From contig NW_006921543.1 in the NCBI RefSeq assembly GCF_000340215.1, positions 806,001 to 870,000 of the forward strand: a stretch of 64,000 nt of DNA, in the 5' to 3' direction. The translations under genes were made by a program, and so were the position numbers. Under the pieces are notes generated by a model. It searched no databases, was not told the DNA's origin, and saw only the letters and a list, made by a program, of their open reading frames with translations. Positions 34,026 through 45,199 of the stretch are shown here, piece after piece. Source of the stretch: Pseudocercospora fijiensis CIRAD86 (lineage: Eukaryota; Ascomycota; Dothideomycetes; Mycosphaerellales; Mycosphaerellaceae). Numbering within the stretch: position 1 is the stretch's first letter; each line of letters opens with the position of its first letter.

Positions 34026-35579
34026 AGATACTAGCGCTAGCTCCGAAAGTCTCCACCTTGTAGGATTCAGCCAATCAGGTTGCGGGGATTCCAAAATCCG
34101 GGGTTGCCTTGGCGTCACGTGGATGCACGAACGACGATTCCTGCACTAGAGTACAGTCCTTGCTATGTAAGGCGAGCTTCGCTCGCAATAATCTGCTTCT
34201 CCTATTAGACAAAACAGCATTCGCAGGGCTCGGAGGCTCTTCCTCCACAGGGTATAATATAGTGATACCGCCGAAACCTTGACAGACGCCATACTACATA
34301 CTTCACATAACCTCCAAAGCCTTCCAACCACCACCATGCATTTCGTACCCCCATCTACATTCACAAAAAAAGAAAACTATAGAATGTTACCGTGACAGAA
34401 TCATGAAGCGACGCCTGATTCCCCCTGCGCATAGTATGATAAAAAAAAGGTGTCTCTGAAAAGAAACGTGCCCTATCAGACTCGCATCTCGTACGCGTAC
34501 CTACGTGGGGCTGAATTGGAATTGGCGTAGAAACTCGTGATCATATGCATATACATCTTATCATCGACATGGACATTGAAAATACGTAGTAGAAGATCAC
34601 TCCCCTCGTCTCGTCTCATCTGATGAGTGCTACCAAGACCAAACAGCATTTAATAAGCGCCACCAAAACCAAACAGCATTGACTGACCATATTACAAGAT
34701 TGTAAAAACTACCCATCTCGGCATAAAGTAGCGTAGGTATATATACATCTACGTCTAAATGACCATAGACATGAACATGAAGAGATGTGATCTCCCTCTC
34801 CTCGTCTCATCTCGTGACGGATTTTGTACCACCCACCACGCATTGACATGTTGTTACAAGATTTGAGAAAACCACAACAACTCGGCATGGGTAGGCAGAG
34901 CAGGGTGGTATTCTATGCATCATCATAGAAGACATGGAAATGAATACTCGCGTAACACCGAGACCAGACGTGTTATTAGTTACAAGATTTGAGAACCCCC
35001 CCCCCCCCCCCCCCATTTTGGGATAAAGGTTGCGTTGCGCATTGAACAAGGGGCGACTTTATTACACGACGGGGGAATCTTTACCTAAAGATGGAAGGGT
35101 CGTTGTAAATCTCCGTGAAAAAAAGCGCTTCCCAATGATACCGTATAAACCTCATTCATCGCGCCTTTCCTTCTCGTATCCCGAGTCATTCATTCATTCA
35201 TTCAATTCACGCTCTCGCTCCAAACATCGCTATACAAAACACAGCAGCATGAGAAAGAAAAATCGAAAGAATTCGCAATGGATGGACAAGAGAAAACACA
35301 AGACCCGAAAAGCGGTCTGTGTGTTTTTCATCAATCTCCTACACAAGCTCATCATCCTTCGTACAACACACACACGCAATCTCATCAAATCTGATGACGA
35401 GTGGTATAAGGCGTGCGCGCGCCAAATGCAACATGATTTGAGTTAAAAAAGGTTTCTTCCTTCGTTGCACCCGATCCCTGCCTGAGGAGATTGCATCGGT
35501 GTAACAGTAGCACTGAGATGAGAAGAGAAGATGAAGACGACGACGACGATGATGATGATGCGTTGGTGACACCTCATCA
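34026..35579. other. Intergenic region with long poly(C) tract
   Basis: About 1.5 kb between the repeat block and the 3' end of the ngt1-like gene. It contains a C tract of about 18 nt at about 34997-35014, partly repeated segments of the type CCCTC(T)CGTCTCATCT at 34595-34815 and GACGAC/GATGATG triplets near 35538-35560. No gene is supported. Confidence 0.5.
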
Positions 35580-37244
35580 TCATACCTTTTGCTTTTGCTC
35601 TTCGACATCGTGGGAAATCGAGCCGAGGGGTTTGGCGCCCTGGACGTCGGCCATCGTTTCGTCAGAGAATTTGAGATCCTCTTCGAGTGGGACGCTGTCG
35701 CGGATGTGCATAAGCATGACGGGAAGCGCAATGACCAAGCTGCCAGCCAGGAGAGCCCAGCAAGATGCGAATTCAGCCATGTATGCTATGCCCAGGCCAT
35801 CGATGCGCCACATGATGGCAGCGCCGGCAGACTGAATGCCCTTGTAGAAGCCGGCGTAATTGGCGAGCCTACGGCTGTTGTTCGTCATGGCACCCATGAA
35901 CCAGTAAACGGAGGTTTGCCAGGCAGCATCGTAGAAGCCGTAGAACATGTAGAGGAACATGGGGCCAATGTATCCGCTACTAGTCCAGTCTTTCTTCTCG
36001 TAGCCGTCAGCCGCAACTTTGGCGCGCGTGTACTGGTCCTGGAAGGCATAGCCTCCGCCCCAGACGGCAAAGGTTAGAACGAAGAGCAAGATCCAGCAAA
36101 GCTTGGCTCTGGTTGTTCGGCGGAAGTTGCCCATGTCGAGGACATTGCCGAAAACGAAGGCACCCACGATCTGCATGGTCCAGTAGAGAACGTTGTTGAG
36201 AGCGCGAGTGCGGGTGGTGAATTGAGCCAAGTTGACGCCATTGAATTGATAGGTGTAGAACCAGTTGGAGGCGAAGAACATGGGGAACAGCAGGATGACC
36301 ATTGGGTCGAGCATGAGTGTCTCGTACAAGCCGATCAGCTCTGACTTCCAGGAGGGGTGCTTGATGAGGATCACTCGGGAGCCGTCGTAGCGAACGACCT
36401 TCTTGGCGTCGATCAAAGTCCAGGAAAGGGCTCCTCCCAAGAGTGTGAGAATCAGAAAGCCAATGTAGGTGCCGTCAGAGACTGTGCTGTCGTTGGCGGA
36501 GTGGATGTTCTGACCAAGTGGCACCTGTTTGAATATTCAGTTAGCAAGCGCTTGGCCACTTGAATTCTGCAGTGCGTGCCACTCACCAAGCTCCCGATGA
36601 CGCCGCCCATGTTAAAGATCATCCAGAACCAGGAGATGAAGCGGCCCTTCTCTTCCTCCAATGGATAGGACATCATGATCGAGCCTTGTGCGGTCCACAA
36701 GATGCCAGCGCAGACACCCAGCAAGGCACCCGAGAAGGTCATATATCCGAGGTTCTGGGTGTGGTTGTAGCATAGGTAGGCGGACACGTAGACAGAGTAG
36801 CCAATGCCACCGAAGGCTAGCGACCATCGAATACCGATGGTGTTGACGATGGTGCCGGCGAAGAAGCCGACAACGGCGAAGGTGGAGTAGAGGGCGGTAT
36901 TGGAATCGCTGCCCGCCTTTGCGTTCAGCTGGCCACCACCGCCGAGTCCGTTGAGGGCGTTGAACATGCCTGAGAAGAGAAGATGGCGTTAGTGGTTGGG
37001 CAATGGTGCAAGCGAGGCTTGGAGGCTGCTTACCTGGACAAAGGAAGCATACGAATGCTACCAGAATGAGCTGTGCCTTTGGTGAGGCATAGTATGGGAG
37101 GGCGAGAGGTCCGATGTTGCGCGAACGATACTGCCAGCCCTCAGGCGCCTCATGGTGCTCGTGCTCGCGGTCCATGGAGTGTTTTGGTGAGGAGTCAATG
37201 CCAATCTCCGGCGAAGGAGTGGCTTTTTCATCGACGCTCGACAT
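35580..37244 (-). CDS. ngt1: UNC93/DUF895-type MFS transporter, probable N-acetylglucosamine importer
   Basis: Exons 37244-37034, 36969-36587 and 36524-35580 (introns of 64 and 62 nt, GTAAGC...TCTCAG and GTGAGT...AAACAG) total 1539 nt, 512 residues. A hydrophilic cytosolic N-terminus of about 55 residues is followed by about 11-12 hydrophobic segments. Landmarks are QLILVAFVCFLCPGMFNALN in TM1, LWTAQGSIMMSYPLEEEKGR (the UNC93 loop) and MFFASNWFYTYQFNGVNLAQ. UNC93-like/DUF895 carriers include Candida Ngt1 and the plant NOPE1 group, proton-coupled GlcNAc transporters of the plasma membrane. It is divergent from the deaminase gene across about 1.46 kb, as expected for a co-regulated pair. The family is clear; GlcNAc specificity rests on genomic context. 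Confidence 0.87.
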
Positions 37245-38702
37245 GATGGTGAATGGGGTCGTTGGTGCTTCTGTCGTCGATTGCCGGGGGGGAGTTGTTT
37301 TCGGCGGCGGGGCGGAGGTGAAGACGGTGCGGTGCGGTGCGGTGCGAAAGTGACGGAGGCTACTCGACGCTTTAAGGTGAGGTTCACCGCTGGCTCAGGC
37401 TCTGAGATCAGGTCATCGGCATAGACGAGCAGAGTACAGCAGCGGCAGCAGCAACAGCGACAGCGACAGCACTGGGCATGCTGGCGATAGGTGTGCGCAG
37501 GATTAAGTACTGTACACCGCACCGCAGCACACTACTACTACTACACTGGGACCTGAGTTGTCTCTCGCCCTCTCCACATCGAGAACGGCAGCGGCAGCAG
37601 GGTTTAGAGTTGTCTGAACCATGCCAACGCGTGCGCTGCGGCCGCTCATTGGCTCAGGGTCCGTTTCTAGCTCCGCACCCTGGCCGTGTGCCGGCGAAGA
37701 AGTGCGGGAAGGCGGGGCGGGAGGCGGGAAGGAGGGCGAGGTGTGGCGAGGCAAACACAGACACGCGACGCATTTCGACAATCGATATTGCGACTGCGAC
37801 TGCGACTGCGACTGTACGATAATGCGCTGCAGTGATGATGATGTTGGAGGCGTGTCGTGTATGGTCGCACGACACCTGTCCAGTGCTTCTGCACCGCATA
37901 CTCCACACCTCCACCACTCCTCCATGGCGAAAGTTGAAACATCCTGGCCTGCAAGGTGGTCGCGCTGATACGCCGTGTTACATCTGCCCGACGGAGCGAG
38001 GCGAGGCATAACTTATCGATTAGGCACGCGCTTAGCCGCATGCAACACTGCTATCTGCATCCCGAACTAATCCCCAGCCGCGGCCAAGCGTTGTCGTGCG
38101 TGCAAGGGTGCCACTGCCACAGCTCCTCTGCCCGAGCTTCACTTCCTCCCGCCGTCGCCCGTCCCACGCGACCGAGATGCCTCCAGGCTCTCGATACCAC
38201 TGCGGAGAGGGTTCCATCACCGTCTCCAACTACATGCGTCCCTCCCTCCCTCACCACCAGAACGTGGCTCCATCACTCCTGCCACGATCGCACTGCTCGG
38301 CCCGCGAGGTCAGGCACGCCTGGGTGCCCATGGTCCCGACGTAACCATGAGCGCTTCTGGAGCTGCCCTGCGAATCACGGCCAGCGGGAGCTCACGAGCA
38401 GCCACGAGGTGACATGCTCCATCCCCAAAGGTGCTCCTTCTTTATCCAAACTCCCAGCGCGCACCACTGGCAGCAAGCCTCATCCGGAGCAGGAGGCAAA
38501 GCTGCACTCTGACGTGACGTGCAAATCTTCGTAGCTTCGGTCCTGTCGACACACTGCCATATCCGCCGAGCATGGTGAGATATTCTTCTCCTTGCTTCAC
38601 TTTCCTTATCATCGCAGAAATACCACCAGTATCAGCAATCGCCTGTGCAGCTCCATCTCGTCCCACCTTGCGCCTATCTGCAGCCCGCGCAAGTGTGCCA
38701 TC
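37245..38702. promoter_or_regulatory. Shared divergent promoter region of ngt1 and nag1
   Basis: About 1.46 kb between two divergently transcribed genes. It includes CAGCGACAGCGACAG-type repeats near 37450-37470 and (GACTGC)n near 37790-37813, plus GC-rich runs. Short frames on both strands are repeat-driven and not called. A common regulator such as the neighbouring Ndt80-type factor could act here, but I did not identify a defined site. Confidence 0.5.
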
Positions 38703-40028
38703 ATGTAAGCCCTGGCAGCTCCCAAACACCATCGCATCAAGAGCTAAGCTGCACCAAGGAGACTCATCATTCGAGACGACAAGGCCACCGCCTCCAAGTA
38801 CATTTCCGACTACATCATTCGTATGTCATCGTTGATCGAACTTCGTTTCAGAAACTCCGACACTCATTCTTTCCTTTCACCCAGACCGCATCAAATCCTT
38901 TGCACCTACGCCTGAAAAGCCATTCGTGCTGGGCCTGCCAACTGGATCTTCCCCTGAAGGCATCTACAAGAATCTGGTCAAGGCGCACAAGAATGGCGAC
39001 ATATCCTTCAAGCATGTCATTACCTTCAACATGGTGCGTCATCAGCCACACACGTGAGACGTTCGGAAAGCTCATCGTCTAGCAGGACGAATACGTAGCC
39101 ATCCCCCGCGAACACCCGGAGTCGTATCACAGCTTCATGTACAAGCATTTCTTCAGCCACGTCGACATCGACCCAGCCAACATCAACATCCTGAATGGAA
39201 ATGCTGAGGATCTCGAGGAGGAATGCATCGCGTATGAAGAAAAGATCAAACGCTCTGGAGGCATTGAGCTCTTCCTCGGCGGCATTGGTCCAGACGGACA
39301 TATCGCTTTCAACGAGCCTGGCTCAAGTCTGAAATCTCGAACCAGAGTCAAGACCCTCGCCTACGACACCATTCTAGCAAATTCAAGATTCTTCGGCAAC
39401 GACGTGAACGAGGTGCCGAAGATGGCCTTGACAGTCGGAATCCAAACCGTTCTAGACGTAAGTATCGACGATCCAGCAGCACATAAAATCTTCCCAAGTA
39501 AAAGCTAACATGGTCACTATTGTTTTCCAGGCCCGCGAAGTAGTCATAATCATCACCGGCCCGCACAAAGCCCTCGCCCTCCAAAAATGCATCGAAGGCG
39601 GCGTAAACCACATGTGGACCCTCTCCTCCCTCCAACTGCACCCACACGCCATGATCGTCGTCGACGAAGACGCCACCCTCGAACTGCAAGTCAAAACCGT
39701 GAAATACTTCAAGTCTATCGAACAAGTCGCCGCATCACAGGGTTTTGGCCAAGCCCTTTCCTCGGAAGAAATGGTTTTGAAAAAACGCGACAGCGTGCTG
39801 GAAAAACTCGACTCTCCTATAAAAAGTCCGACGAATAAGTCCTTTTTAGCTCCGCACCCGGAGATTTTGATGGGGATGAGGAGACCGCTCACGCCAGATT
39901 TTGTTCCGGATTCTATGCATGAACGTATCCCGGCGCAGCAGTCTAGTGTGGTGGGATTGGATGGGTTGGAAACGAAGGAGTTTCCTATGAGTGCTATGCA
40001 TGAGCGTGTGGATTCTGCGTCTGCGTAG
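38703..40028 (+). CDS. nag1: Glucosamine-6-phosphate deaminase (NagB/DAM1 type)
   Basis: Five coding exons: AT at 38703-38704, then 38759-38820, 38885-39033, 39086-39457 and 39531-40028. They total 1083 nt, 360 residues. The family N-terminus [15 protein letters not shown] can be made only if the start codon is split by the first intron (AT|G; GTAAGC...CCAAG), because a TAA lies in frame just upstream and no ATG follows it. Motifs: [13 protein letters not shown] (substrate loop), FNMDEY (catalytic Asp) and [18 protein letters not shown] (Asp/His/Glu relay). The enzyme converts GlcN-6-P to fructose-6-P plus ammonia in the cytosol, the last step of GlcNAc use. A C-terminal extension of about 90 residues with low-complexity sequence goes beyond the bacterial length, as in other fungi. 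Confidence 0.93.
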
Positions 40029-40831
40029 AGGGAGGCGATGGAGTGTGCGGCTTGTGCGACGAATTCGGCGTAACTAACTTAAGAGGTGGGACTATAGAAC
40101 TACTGTATTGAGATCTAGAAATTCTTACCCCTTCCTTCTTCGTGAAACAGGAAAGATTGTGTCCTAGGATACACGAGCGAAAATGCTGGTCTTCGAAATG
40201 CGTATCAGAGCGCCTGAACTACGATATGGTTACATTTCATTTTCCTGCACGTGTTTCGTTTCCATGATGAAACTCCCATGCATGGTACTGGAATTCTGGG
40301 TGTTGTGGCACACGATGCGAATGAAGTTATATATGCAGTGGAAGTTGTGAAAGTTTTTGTCATCATACAGTATCAGTCACCGCATGATTGTTTGAAATGC
40401 TGTACTGTATGGTTGTAGATCATGCATTGCGAGAATGAACAATACCAATCATTCATTCCCAACAACTGGAATTCTGTCAGCAGACTCCGAGAGAATGTCT
40501 CCGCCGTGCCGCACACACGACGAGCGCATGTTCGGCAGCACTAGACTATTCTAGACGAAGCATAGATCTAAGGTATTGTACAGCTCCATCATCTGCCGCC
40601 TCTCGCTCCTGTCCGTCCCGCTCCTGCGCTGGACTACACAGTCGAGACCTCTATTTGGCATGACGTGCTGCAAAGATTCGTTTCTTTGGGGTAGGTGCTT
40701 GCGTGGTTCTACTTCTACCTCTCTACTTTCTGGACATTGCTCGCGACCGATCGCACGACCGACGACCGCATGGAACCGTAAAGAGCTAGCAATTGCAATA
40801 TATGCTATACCACAACCACCTGTAGCCAGTC
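40029..40831. other. Intergenic region
   Basis: About 800 bp of normal composition between two plus-strand genes, holding the nag1 terminator region and the atg22 promoter. No further gene is supported. Confidence 0.55.
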
Positions 40832-42901
40832 ATGGCGGCCGTTGACCCTGGACTCGGATTGAACACTGCGCCGGCCGAGGATCCTCTGAAAGGAGCGATG
40901 GAGAAAGAGACGAATGGGTCGTTGGTCGAAGAGGACAGGCCTGTTGCACCTGATCAATTCGACCCGAAGTGGGAGACGACCAAGAAAGAGATCTGGGCCT
41001 ATTATGCATACTATATCGGAAATAACGGGCTTACGCTATTCAACTTTGCACCGACAGCAGCCAGGAATTTGGTGTATCAGCATGCCGAAGCCATTGGAGG
41101 CAAGGATAACACCATTGTCTACTTCGCTGGCGCAAACAGGACGATCAACAGCGTCGTCCTTCTCTGCAATGGCATCAGCTTCGCGATACAAATCGTAGTC
41201 TTCCTCATTCTAGGATCTTACGCCGACTTCGGGACTTTTCGTCCAAACATCCTCATTGTTCTTTCCTTGATCGCCTGGGGCATTGGCTTCGGTTGGTTGG
41301 GAGTACACACAGCCGACGACTGGCAGATCGGTTTGGGTCTGTACATCGTCGGTTTAATCGCCTACCAACTCTGCCTCACGTACTGGACAGCCGCATTCCC
41401 AGGTCTGGCAAGGAACACGCGAGAACTTCGGAACAAAGCCCAAGAATACGAAAATGGCCAAATCACACGCGAACAGTACGACCACGCTGACAGCATGAAG
41501 CGTAACGAACTCAGCAACGTAGCTTTCTACGTCCAATCCGTCGCAGAAATCATCCTCCTCGCCATCATCGTCGGAATCATGTTCGCACTTCATGTCAACG
41601 CCTCGACGGCCAACAACAACTGGGGTCTCTCTGTCCTCATATCCTTCGCCTCGGGAGTCTGGATGCTAGTCGCAATTCCTTGGTTCATATGGGAGAAACG
41701 GCGTCCAGGTCAAGATCCTGGTATGAACATCGTCCTCGCAGGATTCTGGCAATTATGGCACGCACTCACGCAAATCTGGCAGCTACGGCAAAGTCTCTTC
41801 TATCTGATCGGATACTTCTTACTAGGCGACTCCCTCAACACCACTGTCACCGTCATCGCAACCCTCCTGAATGAGATTGTGGCGTATAATACCCTTCAAC
41901 TCACATATCTCCTCCTGGTCGGAATCGCGGCGCAAGCCGTTGGAATTTTCGCCTTTTGGAATATTCAGAAACGATACCAGCTTTCCGACAAAGACCATGT
42001 TTAATGCCGTGGCTGTGGCGATTATCTTGCTGGACGGATGGGGAATGATCGGGATCTGGACGGATCAGTTCGGGTTTCATAATACTTGGGAAGTTTGGGT
42101 GTATCAGGCTTTCTATGGCTTGTTTGTCTGTCCTTGGTACAGTTATTCTCAGACGGTATGTACTCAGCTTCATTTCCGACGACAACGAGAAGAGGGAGGA
42201 TTGTTCGACCCACCCCACCTGTTTGGCGGTGGTGTCAGAGATTGAATCATGTGGGTTGCCGCTGTCAAAGTGGCTGCCCGTCAATCTCCGCCTGCGCGTT
42301 TCCGCTCCGACGAGCATATCCCGCGCAGGGTAGTAGTGGAGAGTGTCTTCTCGTGCCTGCACGTCGCCGCTGGCCCGCTGTCATGTCCGGTATCCGTCCA
42401 GAGCGGAAAGCTGCAGCAAGCCAAGCCAAGTCAACACGCAGGTTTCCGTTTCCGTTTCCACCACCACCGCATCCACTCATCCTCCTCCACCCCTATCCAC
42501 GCATCATCCCCAACACTATGGACGTCCCAACTTCCCGTCCATCACTAACCTCATCTCTACAGATGATCTCCGAAATCACCCCGCGCGGCAAAGAATTCCT
42601 CTTCTTCTCACTTTTCAGCATCATCGGCAAAACTTCAAGTTTCATCGGCCCGTTCATCTCCTCGGCGATTATCGACGACACTGGAGGGAATGACTCTTCG
42701 CCTTTTTCCTTCCTTTTCGCTTTGAGTGTCGCTAGTGCGGTTTGGTTGTGGTTCTTTGTTGATGTGGAGAAGTCGAGGATTGAACAGGTGGGGTTTTTGG
42801 AGAGGGAGGGGTTTGTGAGGGAGAGGAGGAGGAGGAGGATGGGGAGGGGGAGGAGTGGTGATGAATTTCGAGAAAATCCCACCTCTCACATGTGCCTGTA
42901 A
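40832..42901 (+). CDS. atg22: Autophagy-related protein 22 (Atg22), vacuolar amino-acid effluxer, with a 1-nt frameshift
   Basis: The first frame, from 40832, encodes the N-terminal two thirds: WAYYAYYIGNNGLTLFNFAP in TM1, LTYWTAAFPGLARNT and the Atg22 signature LGDSLNTTVTVIATL. At 41993 one extra G shifts the frame so that it ends at TAA (42004). Skipping that base restores KTMFNAVAVAIILLDGWGM (from 41994), which continues to 42155. An intron of 407 nt (GTATGT at 42156, CTAAC branch, CTACAG at 42562) leads to MISEITPRGKEFLFFSLFSI and a final segment to 42901. Atg22 exports amino acids from the vacuole after autophagy. The frameshift may be a sequencing error or mark a broken gene; the conserved sequence on both sides suggests recent or no decay. 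The intron is unusually long for this genome. Confidence 0.85.
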
Positions 42902-43892
42902 TAGCTCTTGGTCTAGGCATCTACGGTATAGAGCAAGCCAAGTAGTCATCGCCAGCATCGCCATCACCCACTGCAGACTCCTATGAAGATGTGAGTACTG
43001 CTTCCTCCTCTGCTTCCCCCTCGATTCCGGCGTCGCTGTTATAGAAAATACTAACATCACCTCAGATCATCGGTGATGCTGACGATTGTGCGAAACAGGT
43101 TCAGTATTGCCTTCATCTTCGCGCTTCCTCCGTGGGTAGCTGCCGTTGGCCTCAAATAGTCCTTTATCGCCAATATTTACCATTACCTGTCTGATTTTGA
43201 GGTGGGTCGGAGTTTTCATCAAATGGGTAAAACAATTCCGGACTCTTTCGGTGGCGCGGTGCATGCGATACTCTTATGACTTGTTGGATTCGGTGGGTAT
43301 ATGAGTCCAGACAGGAGCTTCTTCGCGCCTTCAAGGCTGACGCACCCTTCTAGGCCCACTTTTATCATATAGCAACCACGACGCCTCGTAGCAACCACAC
43401 CTTCATAAGAATTTTGAGTTCTGGGGTTGTCAAAAAATCACATAGCCCTCCCGAAGGCTTTGAAGCGCACTTGAGCCAAAAGGGGGTCAATTGGATCAAT
43501 TGGAGTCAAAGCCTGCCTGCGACAAGACAAGCGCGACAGCTGCTGCCTCCTCTTACCATTGCTCATTCCAAACATGTGCTGTTGGACGCTGCCGCCCAGC
43601 AGCATCCAATGTGTCACGAAGCTCGCTCGTGGTTTATGAGCGCGTGTGCCGAAGGTCGCAGTCCTTTCTCATCGCTGTCGCTCTATTCTGGACTATAGCG
43701 ACCTTCGTTACGTGCTGAGTGCTTGGAAAGTCACGTGCAGATGCCTTAGGTGTCTGTAACTTTTGAAAATGACCAATCACAGAGCGCCAAGAAATCGACA
43801 CACGTAGCATAACCCACGAGCGTGCTCCCCCTGGTCACCTGACCTTCGCTACGCTCCGGGAGGTGCCAGAGGTCGCCGCTTCGTGAACCATC
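42902..43892. other. Intergenic region
   Basis: About 990 bp. It includes a CACGTG E-box-like palindrome near 43733. Short frames at 43414-43718 have no recognisable domain. The final 100 bp are GC-rich and lead into the next start codon. Confidence 0.45.
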
Positions 43893-44887
43893 ATGGCGAA
43901 GCTACCAACAGACGCGATTACCAAACCATTTACCGACGAATTCAACGCAATCCAGAAGCTCTATGCCGAAGGCAAAATCAACGAGTGCATTTCTCGCGCT
44001 CGAGACCTCATCGCTGAGCCCGCTATCCCACGCTACCATAATATTCGAACCTTGCTCATTCTGGTAAACGCTGTGCCCGCTCGGAAGGAAGCTTGGAGAT
44101 TCCTCGAGGATGCCCAGGTCCTGTTCCACCTCGTCCGCCGCTTCCATCTCGAGGGGGAGGACGCGGACATCGACAAGACTATACAGGAGCTCTGGGACAG
44201 CATTTCAGAATTGAAACAGATGCTTACTGGTGAACTGGACGGAGATGAAAAGCCAGAAGATAAGGTCCATTCCAAGCTTGCCGAGATCGAGGCACAAGCA
44301 CAAGCAGCCGAAAGATGGACCAAGGCCGAGGAAGAAGCAGATGATGTGGCGCTGGGCTATTCAGTCGGGGAAGCACGCGAGAAGACGGCTTGTAAAGCGG
44401 CCCGGGTGAGCATTCTCGTAAATTTGCTTGCCCTCACAGCAGCAAACTAACTTGGCCATAGAGAAATGCAGAGTTCGCCGATTTCGGACAGAAACTACTT
44501 CTTGCTTCGCCTGCAATTCCTACGAATTCTGAGAACTCTGAGCCAGCTTCAGCCATTCAACAACCGCTTGGGCCTTCTCCCGCAAGTCGAGCAATGTCAG
44601 CAGCATCCAAAGCCGCGGGTTTCGGGATGGCTCACACGCCGTTCCGCCCACCTGGCCCATTCAAGAAGAGCAACATCGAGAGCAAGGGGCAAGATCAACA
44701 GGCCACATCAGGTGATAGCGTGGACGCTTCAAAGGTCCTTCTCCCTGGAGGACACGACGCACTGTCTGGGTATGCAGGAAGTATCAAGAGAGTGCAGCCT
44801 TCGGCTCTCCCACTTCGGCCACGACCTGGAGACCAACATGCAACACAGAGCGAGGATAGTGATCACGGAAATCCTGCTGTTCCATAG
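43893..44887 (+). CDS. Hypothetical helical protein, TPR-like N-terminus
   Basis: Exons 43893-44405 and 44462-44887 (56-nt intron, GTGAGC, ACTAAC branch, GCCATAG) give 939 nt, 312 residues, phase 0 junction AAR|RNAEF. Residues 1-110 are strongly helical (FNAIQKLYAEGKINECISRA, WRFLEDAQVLFHLVRRF) with spacing like tetratricopeptide helices. An acidic coiled-coil-like part follows (KLAEIEAQAQAAERWTKAEE), and then a Pro/Ser-rich tail. I do not recognise the family. The intact frame across a clean intron and biased amino-acid use support a real gene. No signal peptide or membrane segment. Confidence 0.7.
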
Positions 44888-45199
44888 CAATTCCTTACTG
44901 AGCTACTCGGCAATTCAGCGGAGGAAGAATTCGGTTGGTAATGCATATGAGGAGGACGATCATGATACCAACAAAGTCTCGGAAAAGGCTGTCGACACGG
45001 TCAGAGTGAAGCGTATCGATTGGAAGGAAGTGACTGAACGGTGTCACCGCGATTGGGTTTCTAGGTCTACTGGTGACCTCTGTACAAGCTGTGTCTTCGA
45101 ACTCAGATGCTTTTGGAAGACCGCCCCGGAGAATATGCAACGCCACCTAATGCTACCATCCTCCAATGCCGAGAACACCCATGTTCATGCCAAAATTTC
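44888..45199. other. Short convergent intergenic region
   Basis: About 310 bp separating two convergent genes. It must hold both 3' ends. No gene seen. Confidence 0.5.
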
